A stretch of 64,000 nucleotides of DNA from positions 35,439-99,438 of the forward strand of contig JAKFFF010000009.1 in assembly GCA_036677145.1 (NCBI GenBank), read 5' to 3'. Source of the DNA: CADEED01 sp036677145. Its GTDB lineage: Bacteria; Pseudomonadota; Gammaproteobacteria; Steroidobacterales; Steroidobacteraceae. How positions within the stretch are numbered: the first letter of the stretch is position 1; each line of letters begins with the position of its first letter. Of this stretch, positions 33,292-41,905 are shown piece after piece. Under the pieces are notes generated by a model. It saw nothing but the letters and a program-made list of their open reading frames with translations. It was not told the origin of the DNA and did no database searches. The translations under genes were made by a program, and so were the position numbers.

Positions 33292-34470
33292 CTATTGCTT
33301 CGCGCGGGACTGGAGCATCGCAACCGCCGGAAGCGTCTTGCCCTCGACGAACTCGAGGAACGCGCCGCCGCCGGTCGAGATGTACGAGATGCCTTCTTCG
33401 ACGCCGTACTTCTCGATGGCCGCGAGCGTGTCGCCGCCGCCGGCGAGAGAAAACGCCGGTGACTTGGCGATCGCCTGCGCGATCGTCTTGGTGCCTTCGC
33501 CGAACTGATCGAACTCGAAGACCCCGACCGGGCCGTTCCAGATGATCGTGCCCGCGCGCTGCAGCAGTTCGCCGAAGTGCTCGGCCGTATCCGGACCAAT
33601 GTCGAGGATCATCTCGTCCGGACGCACGTCGTGGATCGAGCGGATATCGGCATGCGCGGTCGCAGCGAATTCCTTCGCGACCACCACGTCCGTCGGCAAC
33701 GGGATCTCCACGCCGCGCGCCTTCGCCTGCTCGAGCAGCTTGCGCGCCATGTCGAGCATTTCCGCTTCGTGCAGCGACTTGCCCACGTTGATGCCGGTGG
33801 CCGCGAGGAAGGTGTTCGCGATGCCGCCGCCAACGATGAGTTTGTCCACCTTCGAGAGCAGCGACTCGAGCACCGTGAGCTTGGTCGAGACCTTGCTGCC
33901 CGCGACAATGGCCACCATCGGCCGCGCCGGCTTCGCCAGCGCCCGTTCGAGCGCCTCGAGTTCACCGACCAGCAGCGGGCCCGCGCAGGCAATCTTCGCG
34001 AACTTGCCGACGCCGTGTGTCGAGGCCTCGGCGCGATGCGCCGTGCCGAACGCGTCCATCACGAACACGTCGCACAGCGACGCCATCTGCCGGGCCAGAT
34101 CTTCCTTGTCTTTCTTCTCGCCCTTGTTGAAACGCACGTTCTCGAGCAGCACCGCTGAACCGGGCGCCGTATCGACGCCGGACAACCAGTCCTTCTTGAG
34201 CAGCACGGGCTTGCCTAACAACTCCGACAAACGCGTCGCGACCGGCGCGAGCGAGAACTCGTCCTTGTAGACGCCTTCTTCGGGACGGCCGAGATGCGAG
34301 GTCAGAAATACCTTCGCGCCCTTGTCGAGCGCGAGCTGGATGGTCGGCAGCGACGCGCGGATGCGCGCGTCGCTCGTGACCTTGCCGTCTTCGACCGGGA
34401 CATTCAGATCTTCGCGAATCAGGACCCGCTTTCCAGCGAGATCCTGGTCCGCCATGCGCAGCACATTCAT
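33292..34470 (-). CDS. pgk: Phosphoglycerate kinase
   Basis: A 392-residue glycolytic kinase converting 1,3-bisphosphoglycerate and ADP to 3-phosphoglycerate and ATP. Motifs are KRVLIREDLNVPV, SHLGRPEEG, LLENVRFNKGEKK, GSKVSTKLTVLESL and the nucleotide loop SLAGGGDTLAA. I place the start at the ATG at 34470 (MNVLRMADQD), preceded by GAAAGAGGTAGG; the frame is open for 35 more codons of poor quality. It follows gap by 26 bases. Confidence 0.97.
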   Translation of the reverse strand: MNVLRMADQDLAGKRVLIREDLNVPVEDGKVTSDARIRASLPTIQLALDKGAKVFLTSHLGRPEEGVYKDEFSLAPVATRLSELLGKPVLLKKDWLSGVDTAPGSAVLLENVRFNKGEKKDKEDLARQMASLCDVFVMDAFGTAHRAEASTHGVGKFAKIACAGPLLVGELEALERALAKPARPMVAIVAGSKVSTKLTVLESLLSKVDKLIVGGGIANTFLAATGINVGKSLHEAEMLDMARKLLEQAKARGVEIPLPTDVVVAKEFAATAHADIRSIHDVRPDEMILDIGPDTAEHFGELLQRAGTIIWNGPVGVFEFDQFGEGTKTIAQAIAKSPAFSLAGGGDTLAAIEKYGVEEGISYISTGGGAFLEFVEGKTLPAVAMLQSRAKQ

Positions 34471-34496
34471 GGCCCTACCTCTTTCGAACCAGGCCT

Positions 34497-35510
34497 TTAC
34501 GAAGCTTTCGACCAGGCGATCGTGGTATCCAGCATGCGGTTCGAGAAGCCCCACTCGTTGTCGTACCACGAGCACACCTTGACCAGCGTGCCTTCACTGA
34601 CGCGAGTCAGCGTCGAGTCGTAGGTGGACGAAGCCGGGTCATGGTTGTAGTCGATCGACACGAGCTGCTTGTCGGTGTACGCGAGCACGCCCTTGAGCGC
34701 GCCTTCCGCGGCTTCCTTGACGACCTTGTTGATCTCTTCGACGGTCGTCGCACGCTTGGCGACGAACGACAGGTCGACCAGCGACACGTTGATGGTCGGG
34801 ATGCGGATCGCGAAGCCGTCGAGCTTGCCCTTGAGTTCCGGCAGCACGAGACCGACCGCGGCCGCCGCGCCCGTCTTCGCCGGGATCATCGACATCGTGG
34901 CCGAACGCGCGCGGCGAATGTCCTCGTGATAGACGTCCGTCAGACGCTGATCGTTCGTGTACGCGTGGATGGTCGTCATCAGACCGCTGACGATGCCGAT
35001 CTTGTCGTTCAGCACCTTCGCGAGCGGCGCGAGGCAGTTCGTGGTGCACGACGCGTTCGAGATGACGGTGTGCTCTTTCTTGAGCACGTTGTGGTTCACG
35101 CCGTAGACGACCGTCGCATCGACGTCTTTGCCGCCCGGGGCCGAGATGATGACTTTCTTCGCGCCGCCGGCCAGGTGCTTGCCCGCATCCGCCTTGGTGG
35201 TGAAGAAGCCCGTGGATTCGTAGACGTATTCGGCGCCGACCGACGCCCAGTCGATCTTCGACGGGTCGCGCTGCGCGAACACTTTGATCTTGTCGCCGTT
35301 GACGACGATGGAATCGCCTTCGACCGACACCTTGCCGGGGAACTTGCCGTGCGCGGTGTCGTACTGCGTCAGGTGCGCGTTGGTCTGCGCGTCGCCGAGG
35401 TCATTGACCGCGACGATCTGGATTTCGTTGGTGCGGTTGGATTCGTACAGCGCACGCAGAATGTTGCGGCCGATGCGTCCGTAACCGTTGATACCTACTT
35501 TGATCGCCAT
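34497..35510 (-). CDS. gap: Glyceraldehyde-3-phosphate dehydrogenase, type I
   Basis: A 337-residue NAD-dependent GAPDH. The Rossmann start is IKVGINGYGRIGRNILRA, and the catalytic Cys155 lies in SNASCTTNCLAPL with His in the following IHAYTNDQ. Asp37 in AVNDLGD favours NAD over NADP. It lies between tkt and pgk, the order tkt-gap-pgk common in proteobacteria. GGGAAAG precedes the ATG. Confidence 0.97.
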   Translation of the reverse strand: MAIKVGINGYGRIGRNILRALYESNRTNEIQIVAVNDLGDAQTNAHLTQYDTAHGKFPGKVSVEGDSIVVNGDKIKVFAQRDPSKIDWASVGAEYVYESTGFFTTKADAGKHLAGGAKKVIISAPGGKDVDATVVYGVNHNVLKKEHTVISNASCTTNCLAPLAKVLNDKIGIVSGLMTTIHAYTNDQRLTDVYHEDIRRARSATMSMIPAKTGAAAAVGLVLPELKGKLDGFAIRIPTINVSLVDLSFVAKRATTVEEINKVVKEAAEGALKGVLAYTDKQLVSIDYNHDPASSTYDSTLTRVSEGTLVKVCSWYDNEWGFSNRMLDTTIAWSKAS

Positions 35511-35552
35511 CTTTCCCGTTCCTTTGTCGTAATTACTATCTGGAAGACAAAC

Positions 35553-37568
35553 TCAAGAAGACAAGAGATGCTCGAGCTGCGCCTTGAGATCGGCGCTGGT
35601 GAGCCCGAAGTGCTTGAACAGCTCCGGAGCCTTGCCCGACGCGCCGAAGCTGTCGATGCCCATGACGCGACCGCCGCTGCCGACGTAACGCCACCATGAC
35701 TGCGTCGCACCCGCCTCGATCGCGAGGCGGCGCGTGACCGAAGCCGGCAACACGCTTTCGCGATAAGGCGCGGGCTGCGCATCGAAGGCTTCGCAACACG
35801 GCATGGAAACCAGGCGCACGCGTTTGCCCGCGGCCTGCAGTTCCTTCACCGCCACGGCGGCGATGCTAACTTCCGAACCCGTCGCGATCACGATGGCGTC
35901 GGGCGGGCCGTTGTCGAGCAGCACGTAACCGCCCTTGCGCAACGCGATCAACTGCTCGGGCGTGCGCTCGTTCTGCGGCAGGCCCTGGCGCGTGAAGATC
36001 AACGCCGTGGGGCCGTTCTTGCGTTCGAGCGCGGCGATCCATGAAGCGGCCGACTCGACGGCGTCGCAGGGACGCCAGATGTGCAGGTTCGGCATCGCGC
36101 GCAACGACGCGAGGTGTTCGATCGGCTGGTGCGTCGGGCCGTCTTCGCCGAGACCGATGGAATCGTGCGTGTAGACCAGCGACACCGGCAGGTGCTGCAG
36201 GGCCGCGAGCCGCACGGCATTCCGCGCGTAATCCGAAAACACCAGGAACGTACCGCCGTACGGGCGAAAGCCGCCGTGTTCGGTGAGGCCGTTCATGATC
36301 GCGGTCATGCCGAATTCGCGCACGCCGTAGTAAACGTAGTTGCCCTTGAAGTTCTCGACGGTGAGGTCGACCGAATCCTTGCGCTTCGTATTCACGGAGC
36401 CCGTGAGATCCGCCGAGCCGCCGAGCATCTCGGGCATCTTCGGACCGAGCACGTTGAGGGCGACCTGCGAGGAGGCGCGCGTCGCCTGCGCACCCGTGAC
36501 CGCCGCGCCCGCGGCAAATGCCGCCTGCACGATCTCGGCCCAGTCAGCCGGCAGATCGCCCTTCATGCGGCGCTCGAATTCGGCGCCTTCGGCCGGGAAT
36601 TCGCGCTTGTACCGTTTCCAGATGCGGATCCATTTCTTTTCCGCTGCGGCGCCCGCCTCGCGGTGATCCCACGCGGCGCGGATGTCGTCGGGCACGACGA
36701 ACGGCGGTGAATCCCAGCCGAGGGTCTTGCGCGCGTTCGCGATTTCTTCGGGGCCGAGCGCCTCGCCGTGCGCGGACTTCGTGCCCTGCTTGTTGGGTGC
36801 GCCCCAGCCGATGATGGTCTTCGTGCAGATCAGCGTCGGCTGATCCTTGCGCGCGCGGGCCTTCTTGATGGCGGCGGCGACCGCATCGCTATCGTGACCA
36901 TCGACATTCTTGATCACGTGCCAGCCGTAGGCCTCGAAGCGTTTCGGCGTGTCGTCCGTGAACCAGCCCGCGACCTTGCCGTCGATCGAGATACCGTTGT
37001 CATCCCAGAACGCGATGAGCTTGCCGAGTTTCAGATGGCCGGCGAGCGAGGCGGCCTCGTGCGAGATGCCTTCCATGAGGCAGCCGTCGCCGAGGAAACA
37101 ATAGGTGTGGTGATCGACCAGCGCGATCCCTTCGCGGTTGTATTGCGCGGCTAACAACTTTTCGGCGAGCGCGAGTCCCACCGCATTCGCGAAACCCTGC
37201 CCGAGCGGTCCGGTGGTCGTCTCGATGCCCATGTCGAGGTCGCGTTCGGGATGACCCGCGGTGCGCGCGCCGAGCTGGCGGAAGTTCTTGAGCTCTTCGA
37301 TGGCGACCGGGTAGCCGGAAAGATGCAGCAGGGAATACAGCAGCATCGAGCCGTGCCCGTTCGAAAGCACGAAGCGATCCCGGTTCCACCATCGTGGATT
37401 GCCGGGGTTGTGCTTGAGCACGTCGCGCCAGAGCACCTCCGCAATGTCGGCCATGCCCATTGGCGCGCCGGGATGTCCCGAATTTGCGGCCTGGACGGCA
37501 TCCATCGACAAAGCGCGGATGGCATTTGCCAGCGTGCGCCGGCTCAGTGTGGGGTTTGCTGTATCCAT
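35553..37568 (-). CDS. tkt: Transketolase
   Basis: A 671-residue thiamine-diphosphate enzyme of the pentose phosphate pathway. The N-terminus is LANAIRALSMDAVQAANSGH; the ThDP/Mg2+ motif is LGDGCLMEGISHEAASLAGHLKL; the C-terminal domain carries IGLGEDGPTHQPIEHLASLR. I place the start at the ATG at 37568, which gives the family N-terminus; the frame is open further to 37667. It heads the tkt-gap-pgk unit. About 200 gene-free bases lie upstream. Confidence 0.97.
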   Translation of the reverse strand: MDTANPTLSRRTLANAIRALSMDAVQAANSGHPGAPMGMADIAEVLWRDVLKHNPGNPRWWNRDRFVLSNGHGSMLLYSLLHLSGYPVAIEELKNFRQLGARTAGHPERDLDMGIETTTGPLGQGFANAVGLALAEKLLAAQYNREGIALVDHHTYCFLGDGCLMEGISHEAASLAGHLKLGKLIAFWDDNGISIDGKVAGWFTDDTPKRFEAYGWHVIKNVDGHDSDAVAAAIKKARARKDQPTLICTKTIIGWGAPNKQGTKSAHGEALGPEEIANARKTLGWDSPPFVVPDDIRAAWDHREAGAAAEKKWIRIWKRYKREFPAEGAEFERRMKGDLPADWAEIVQAAFAAGAAVTGAQATRASSQVALNVLGPKMPEMLGGSADLTGSVNTKRKDSVDLTVENFKGNYVYYGVREFGMTAIMNGLTEHGGFRPYGGTFLVFSDYARNAVRLAALQHLPVSLVYTHDSIGLGEDGPTHQPIEHLASLRAMPNLHIWRPCDAVESAASWIAALERKNGPTALIFTRQGLPQNERTPEQLIALRKGGYVLLDNGPPDAIVIATGSEVSIAAVAVKELQAAGKRVRLVSMPCCEAFDAQPAPYRESVLPASVTRRLAIEAGATQSWWRYVGSGGRVMGIDSFGASGKAPELFKHFGLTSADLKAQLEHLLSS

Positions 37569-37769
37569 AAAAGGGCGCGCATTGTCCGATACGTGGGGGG
37601 TGGGGGCAACCGTAAATCGGTGAAATATCGCCATCGGCCGATGCCCGGCGTCACCCCGTGAGTGCACCTGGGAGGAGCAGCTAAAAATGGCGGGCGGACG
37701 CTGGCGTTCCGCGGGTTTTCATAGAGCGATTTAGAGCTATTGTCCCGTGGACAACGCGGCGGCGCCGCG

Positions 37770-38477
37770 TCAGGCGCGCTCGGCGAGCACCACCCATTTG
37801 TCGGAGAGCAGCGGCGTGGACACGCGGATGATCTCGCGGATCGCGAGGCCGGCGGCCCGGAACTCCTCGTACAGTCCGCGGGTCGATACACGCGACAACG
37901 GCGTGCGGCCGAAGCCTAACTTCCCGACGGTATGAGTGGCCAGGTAACGAAAGGTGTATTTGTGCCGGTAATCGACGATGACCCAGCGGCGCGAGACGCG
38001 CGCGAATTCGCGCAGCATGCGCAGACGCGTGGCGGCGTCCACGTGCATCATGAAGCGGATGCAGACCACGCAATCGAGCGAGTCGTTGCGCAGCGGCAGA
38101 TGTTCGGCGTTGGCCTGCACGTAGCCATGAATGACCGGCGGCTTGCCGTTGATCTCGGGCTGGGGAAGCGCGGCGGCCTTCTGCAGCATCTCGAGCGAGA
38201 TGTCGCTGCCGATGATTTCGTAGCCCTCGCGCGCGAGCGCGCCGGTGAAGCGGCCCGTGCCACAGGGCAGATCGAGAATGGTGCGCACCCCGGTGGTTCC
38301 GGCCAGCGCCTTGCGGATCGCCGCCCACTTGCGCGCATTGCGCTTCTGGCGCTCGGGCGTACTGAAACGATGAAAATCGTAGTCGTCGGCGACCGACGCG
38401 CTGCGATAGAAATCGCGCTTGTAGTCGTAGCCGTCTTTCTGCGGCCGGCTCGGATCACTCTTGCCGGGTCTCTTCAT
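37770..38477 (-). CDS. Class I SAM-dependent methyltransferase
   Basis: A 235-residue methyltransferase. Motif I is TILDLPCGTGRFTGALA and the acidic loop is EIIGSDISLEMLQ; DSLDCVVCIRFMMHV is motif IV. The N-terminus is rich in charged residues (KRPGKSDPSRPQKDGYDYKR) and the C-terminus ends with LLSDKWVVLAERA. The substrate is not evident. It is a solitary gene on the minus strand, divergent from the CpdA-like gene. Confidence 0.85.
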   Translation of the reverse strand: MKRPGKSDPSRPQKDGYDYKRDFYRSASVADDYDFHRFSTPERQKRNARKWAAIRKALAGTTGVRTILDLPCGTGRFTGALAREGYEIIGSDISLEMLQKAAALPQPEINGKPPVIHGYVQANAEHLPLRNDSLDCVVCIRFMMHVDAATRLRMLREFARVSRRWVIVDYRHKYTFRYLATHTVGKLGFGRTPLSRVSTRGLYEEFRAAGLAIREIIRVSTPLLSDKWVVLAERA

Positions 38478-38600
38478 GTGGGCCGCACTTTAAACTCAAT
38501 TTACCAATGTCTGCTCCCGATTTTTTGTCAGACGCCTTCCAGAGTCGCGTTATGACGACGCTGATTCACGGTTTTCCCGCGGTAGTTTGCGACCTGGTTC

Positions 38601-38620
38601 ACCCCCGCGAATCGGGGGGT
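38601..38620. repeat. Small C/G hairpin upstream of the CpdA-like gene
   Basis: ACCCCC and GGGGGGT flank GCGAATC within the 201-base gap between the methyltransferase and the phosphodiesterase. The six-pair stem could mark an untranslated leader hairpin or a terminator remnant. Nothing else in the gap stands out. Confidence 0.3.
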
Positions 38621-38678
38621 TTCGCGCCGTGACGCGCATCACCCGCCACGACGCCGCATGTTTGTAGAGTCCGACTGA

Positions 38679-39446
38679 ATGAGCGCCATCCGAGTCATCC
38701 AGTTCACCGACCCGCACCTGTTCGGCGATGCGTCCGCGACGCTGCGCGGGGTCAATACCCTCGAAACTCTCGAGCGCACGCTCGCGGATGCGTCCGGGCA
38801 CCTCGCCATTGCGGACGCGATCCTGGTCACGGGTGATCTCGTGCAGGACGACGCGACCGGATACGCCCCGTTCCGCCGGCTGTTCGCGCGCTATGGCAAA
38901 CCCGTGATGTGTATTCCGGGCAACCACGATTTCGTACCGCAGATGCGCGAGGCGCTCGCGGGGCGGCCGTTCGAGCTCGATGGCCCGGTGGACATCGGCG
39001 CGTGGCGCTTCGTGTTGCTCGACAGCGTCGTGCCGTTGCAGGCCGGCGGCCGGATCTCGATGGAGATGCTGACCAAGCTCGACGAGGACCTGGGCCGCGC
39101 GCGTCATCGCCACGCGATGGTCTGCCTGCATCACCACCCGATCGCGATGCAGAGCCGCTGGCTCGACAACGTCGGCCTCTCCAATGCCAACGAATTCTGG
39201 TCGGTGATCGACAGTCACCCGCAGGTGAAAGCGGTTGTTTGGGGTCACGTGCACCAGGCCTTCGAAGGCGCCCGCCGTGGCGTGCGGCTGATCGCGACGC
39301 CCTCGACCTGCGCGCAGTTCCAGCCGCGCTCCGACCAGTTCGTCATCGACAATCAGCCGCCGGCCTATCGACTGCTCACGTTGAATTCCAACGGCGCGAT
39401 CGACACTGGCGTGCACTTCCTGACTGCCGCAGAATCCGCGGCATGA
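38679..39446 (+). CDS. CpdA-like metallophosphoesterase (3',5'-cyclic-nucleotide phosphodiesterase type)
   Basis: A 255-residue two-metal phosphoesterase. The metal ligands are in FTDPHLFG (Asp11, His13), VTGDLVQDD (Asp53), PGNHD (Asn82, His83), HHHPI and WGHVHQ. This is the CpdA subgroup, which hydrolyses cAMP in E. coli; substrate choice here is not proven. Its stop overlaps the next gene (ATGA), so the two form a unit. No cyclase is in the window. Confidence 0.85.
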   Translation: MSAIRVIQFTDPHLFGDASATLRGVNTLETLERTLADASGHLAIADAILVTGDLVQDDATGYAPFRRLFARYGKPVMCIPGNHDFVPQMREALAGRPFELDGPVDIGAWRFVLLDSVVPLQAGGRISMEMLTKLDEDLGRARHRHAMVCLHHHPIAMQSRWLDNVGLSNANEFWSVIDSHPQVKAVVWGHVHQAFEGARRGVRLIATPSTCAQFQPRSDQFVIDNQPPAYRLLTLNSNGAIDTGVHFLTAAESAA

Positions 39447-40369
39447 CTTCCCCCATTGCGGCGCGACGAGGCCGGACGCTCGGCCTCGCGGGCCTCGTGC
39501 TTTTCGCGCTGGCCTGCGGCATCGCGCAGGCGCGCGGCGAATCGTCGGTATGGTCCGTCAAGGGCAGCCGCAACACCGTGTATCTCGCGGGCTCGGTGCA
39601 TGCACTGCCCAAGGGTCAGGCGCACTTGCCCCCGCAACTCGAGCAGGCGTACCTGGCGGCAAAGGTCGTCATCATGGAAATCGACCTCGACGACCTGAAC
39701 CCGCTCGAGGCCATGCAGTTCGTGAACTCCCGCGGCACGCTGCCGCAGGAAGAGTCGCTCGCCGACCTGGTAGGCGCCGCCGATTACGCGCGGGTGAACG
39801 AGATCGCGCAGTCGCTCGACGTACCGGAGATCGTCATCGCGCGGCTGGAGCCGTGGGCGGCGGCGATGGTGCTCACGCAGTTCGCGCTGCAGAGATCCGG
39901 TTTCGATCCGCAGCTCGGCATCGACATGCAGATCGTGGATCGCGCGCGCGCCGACGGCAAGCCGGTCGAAGGTCTCGAGACGGTGGTCGACCAGCTCAGC
40001 ATCTTCGATGGGCGCAGCATCGAGGAGCAGACGCGCTTCCTGATCGAATCCGTCGACGACATGTCGACGCTCGACGGCGACCTCGCGCGGCTGGTTTCCG
40101 CGTGGCGCGCGGGTGACATGCGCGGCCTCGAAAAGGAATTCAAGAAAGAGCGCGCGCAGGCGCCGGGTCTCTACGACGAACTGCTCGGCGCGCGTAATCG
40201 CAAGTGGCTGCCGCAGATCGTGGCGTTGCTGGACGACGACCGCGATTACCTGGTGGTGGTCGGTACCCTGCATTTCGTCGGCCAGGACGGGCTGCTCGCG
40301 CTGTTGAAACGCGCGGGCCACGAGGCCGAACCGCTGCGGCCCCAGGCGCCCGCCGCCAAGACGCACTGA
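39443..40369 (+). CDS. TraB/GumN-family protein
   Basis: A 308-residue exported or membrane-attached protein. A hydrophobic N-terminal segment (LGLAGLVLFALACGIAQA) acts as signal. The family motifs are YLAGSVHALPKG near the start, VVIMEIDLDD, and a C-terminal GTLHFVGQDGLLALL. TraB/GumN proteins are predicted metal-dependent hydrolases of the Tiki-like fold, with the two G-x-x-H motifs as metal sites. It overlaps the CpdA-like gene by four bases and precedes a CPBP gene by eight. Confidence 0.85.
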   Translation: MTSPIAARRGRTLGLAGLVLFALACGIAQARGESSVWSVKGSRNTVYLAGSVHALPKGQAHLPPQLEQAYLAAKVVIMEIDLDDLNPLEAMQFVNSRGTLPQEESLADLVGAADYARVNEIAQSLDVPEIVIARLEPWAAAMVLTQFALQRSGFDPQLGIDMQIVDRARADGKPVEGLETVVDQLSIFDGRSIEEQTRFLIESVDDMSTLDGDLARLVSAWRAGDMRGLEKEFKKERAQAPGLYDELLGARNRKWLPQIVALLDDDRDYLVVVGTLHFVGQDGLLALLKRAGHEAEPLRPQAPAAKTH

Positions 40370-40377
40370 CGCGGCCC

Positions 40378-41277
40378 GTGCGCAGTTTCGCGATCTTCCT
40401 CGGTCTGATCGCGCTGGCGCTCGCGGGCATCGCGCTGTTCGCGTATCCCGCCTGGCAGCTCACGCAGGCGCTGGGCTTCGACTTCAAGTTCCATCGCGTC
40501 GCGAGCCGCATCGCGATGCTCACCTTCCTGGTCGGGTTCTTGTTCGTCGCGCGGCGCCTGAAGGTCGCGGACCGGGTAAGTGTCGGTTACGGATTGCCGG
40601 CGCGCGATTTTCTGCGCGAACTCGCTCAGGCATTCCTGCTGGGCGCGGCACTCATGCTGCCGGTGCTGCTGACGATGGTCGCGCTCGACATGCGTTCGCT
40701 CAAACCCACGCTTGATCTCGACACCGGCGGCTGGACCTCGCTGATCCTGATGTCCATGGCCGCGGGCCTGGTCGTCGCGCTGCTCGAAGAGACCGCGATG
40801 CGTGGCGTGATGCACACCGCGATCGCGCGCGAGTCGGGCGCGGTGTCGGCCATCGTGCTGGTGTCGCTGGTGTACGCCGCGTCGCATTTCTTCGCCAAGA
40901 CACGCATCCCGCCCGAGCAGGTGGATGCCGGCTCCGGACTCGTCATGTTGTCGGGGCTGTTGAGCAGTTTCTCGAACCCGCTGGCGATCCTCGATGCTTT
41001 CCTGTGCCTGACCGCCGTCGGCGTGATCCTCGGCGTGGTGCGGCACCTCACCGGCAACATCGCCGCCTGTATCGGATTACACGCAAGCTGGGTCGCGATC
41101 ATTGCCGTCGTGCGCGAGACGTCGGTGCGCAACGAGACCGGCCACGGCGCCTTCCTGATGAGCGACTACGACGGTTTCATCGGCTGGATGGTGCTCGGCT
41201 GGACGATCGTCATCGGCTTCGCCCTGTACTGGTGGTACGGAAGAAGGTTGGTGCCGGGTGAGAAAAGACTGAGTTAG
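40378..41277 (+). CDS. CPBP-family intramembrane glutamic protease
   Basis: A 299-residue polytopic protein with about eight membrane helices. The CPBP (CAAX/Rce1-like) motifs are present: ALLEETAMRG with Glu137-Glu138 and Arg142, SHFFA with His170, and LHASW. I take the GTG at 40378 as start, since it opens directly into the first helix. The last eleven codons and the stop lie inside the left arm of a perfect inverted repeat, so the tail RRLVPGEKRLS may be acquired from the repeat. Confidence 0.85.
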   Translation: MRSFAIFLGLIALALAGIALFAYPAWQLTQALGFDFKFHRVASRIAMLTFLVGFLFVARRLKVADRVSVGYGLPARDFLRELAQAFLLGAALMLPVLLTMVALDMRSLKPTLDLDTGGWTSLILMSMAAGLVVALLEETAMRGVMHTAIARESGAVSAIVLVSLVYAASHFFAKTRIPPEQVDAGSGLVMLSGLLSSFSNPLAILDAFLCLTAVGVILGVVRHLTGNIAACIGLHASWVAIIAVVRETSVRNETGHGAFLMSDYDGFIGWMVLGWTIVIGFALYWWYGRRLVPGEKRLS

Positions 41278-41327
41278 GCAGCGTCGAATCCCGCCCTAAC
41301 TCAGTCTTTTCTCACCCGGCACCAACC
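41246..41327. repeat. Perfect 33-bp inverted repeat at the convergent ends of two genes
   Basis: The left arm (41246-41278) and the right arm (41295-41327) are exact reverse complements over 33 bases, with a 16-base spacer. Each arm contains GGTGCCGGGTGAGAAAAGAC. The left arm includes the CPBP stop codon and the right arm includes the stop of the LON-domain gene. A related single copy lies at 52318-52347. There is no T-run after the arms, so it is not a standard terminator, though the hairpin would be very stable. Confidence 0.9.
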
Positions 41328-41905
41328 TCCGGCACCACCTCTAACAACTTTGCGAGGCGCGCGAGCGGATCGTCGAGTTCGAGCAGCGCCTGTTTGGCGT
41401 CGAGCGCCATCGGCAGGAGCTCGGTCAGGCGCGCGCCGATCCATGAGGCGTCGTCGAGTTTGCGTTCCACGTGTGTGTACTGCGCGGACAGGTCTTCGAG
41501 CGCGCGCTGCACTGTCTCGCGCAGCACGGCGTACTCCACGGGCAGCGGCAATGCGGCCTCGACGGGCAACCAGTCGATTTCCGCCATGTTCAAACCATCG
41601 TTCGCGCGCCACACGCGCTGCACGCGGAACTTGCGCTCGCCCACGCAAGAGATGCCGAGCAGTCCATCCTTGAGCCGGTGGAAATCCACGATTCGTGCGC
41701 TGCATCCCACGGTCGCGGTGGTCGCAACCTCGCCCGCCTCGTCTCCTTCTTCGATGAGCACCACGCCGAAGGCGCCGCCCTCGCGCATGCAGCGGCGCAC
41801 CATGTCGGTGTAACGAGTTTCGAAGATGCGCAGCGGCAGTGGGCCGCCGGGAAACAGGACGGTATGCAGCGGAAACAGGGGAATGACGCTGCCCGCTTCC
41901 GCCAT
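41312..41905 (-). CDS. LON N-terminal substrate-binding domain protein
   Basis: A 197-residue protein consisting of a PUA-like LON N-domain (IPLFPLHTVLFPGGPLPLRIFETRY, FGVVLIEEG, LLGISCVGERKFRV) and a helical tail. It lacks the AAA and protease domains of Lon. Stand-alone forms are common in proteobacteria and have no settled role. The ATG at 41905 shares its A with the mpl stop codon, so translation is coupled to mpl. The C-terminal residues VGAG come from the inverted repeat. Confidence 0.85.
   Translation of the reverse strand: MAEAGSVIPLFPLHTVLFPGGPLPLRIFETRYTDMVRRCMREGGAFGVVLIEEGDEAGEVATTATVGCSARIVDFHRLKDGLLGISCVGERKFRVQRVWRANDGLNMAEIDWLPVEAALPLPVEYAVLRETVQRALEDLSAQYTHVERKLDDASWIGARLTELLPMALDAKQALLELDDPLARLAKLLEVVPEVGAG

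Noticed and set aside
31046..33508. An 820-codon plus-strand open frame
   Set aside because: It runs opposite pyruvate kinase and through the NIPSNAP gene in another frame; no recognisable motif. High GC leaves antisense frames open.
41246..41327. A simple bidirectional terminator
   Set aside because: The hairpin is perfect but has no T-run after either arm, covers coding ends, and has a related copy elsewhere. A repeat element fits better, although it may still stop transcription.
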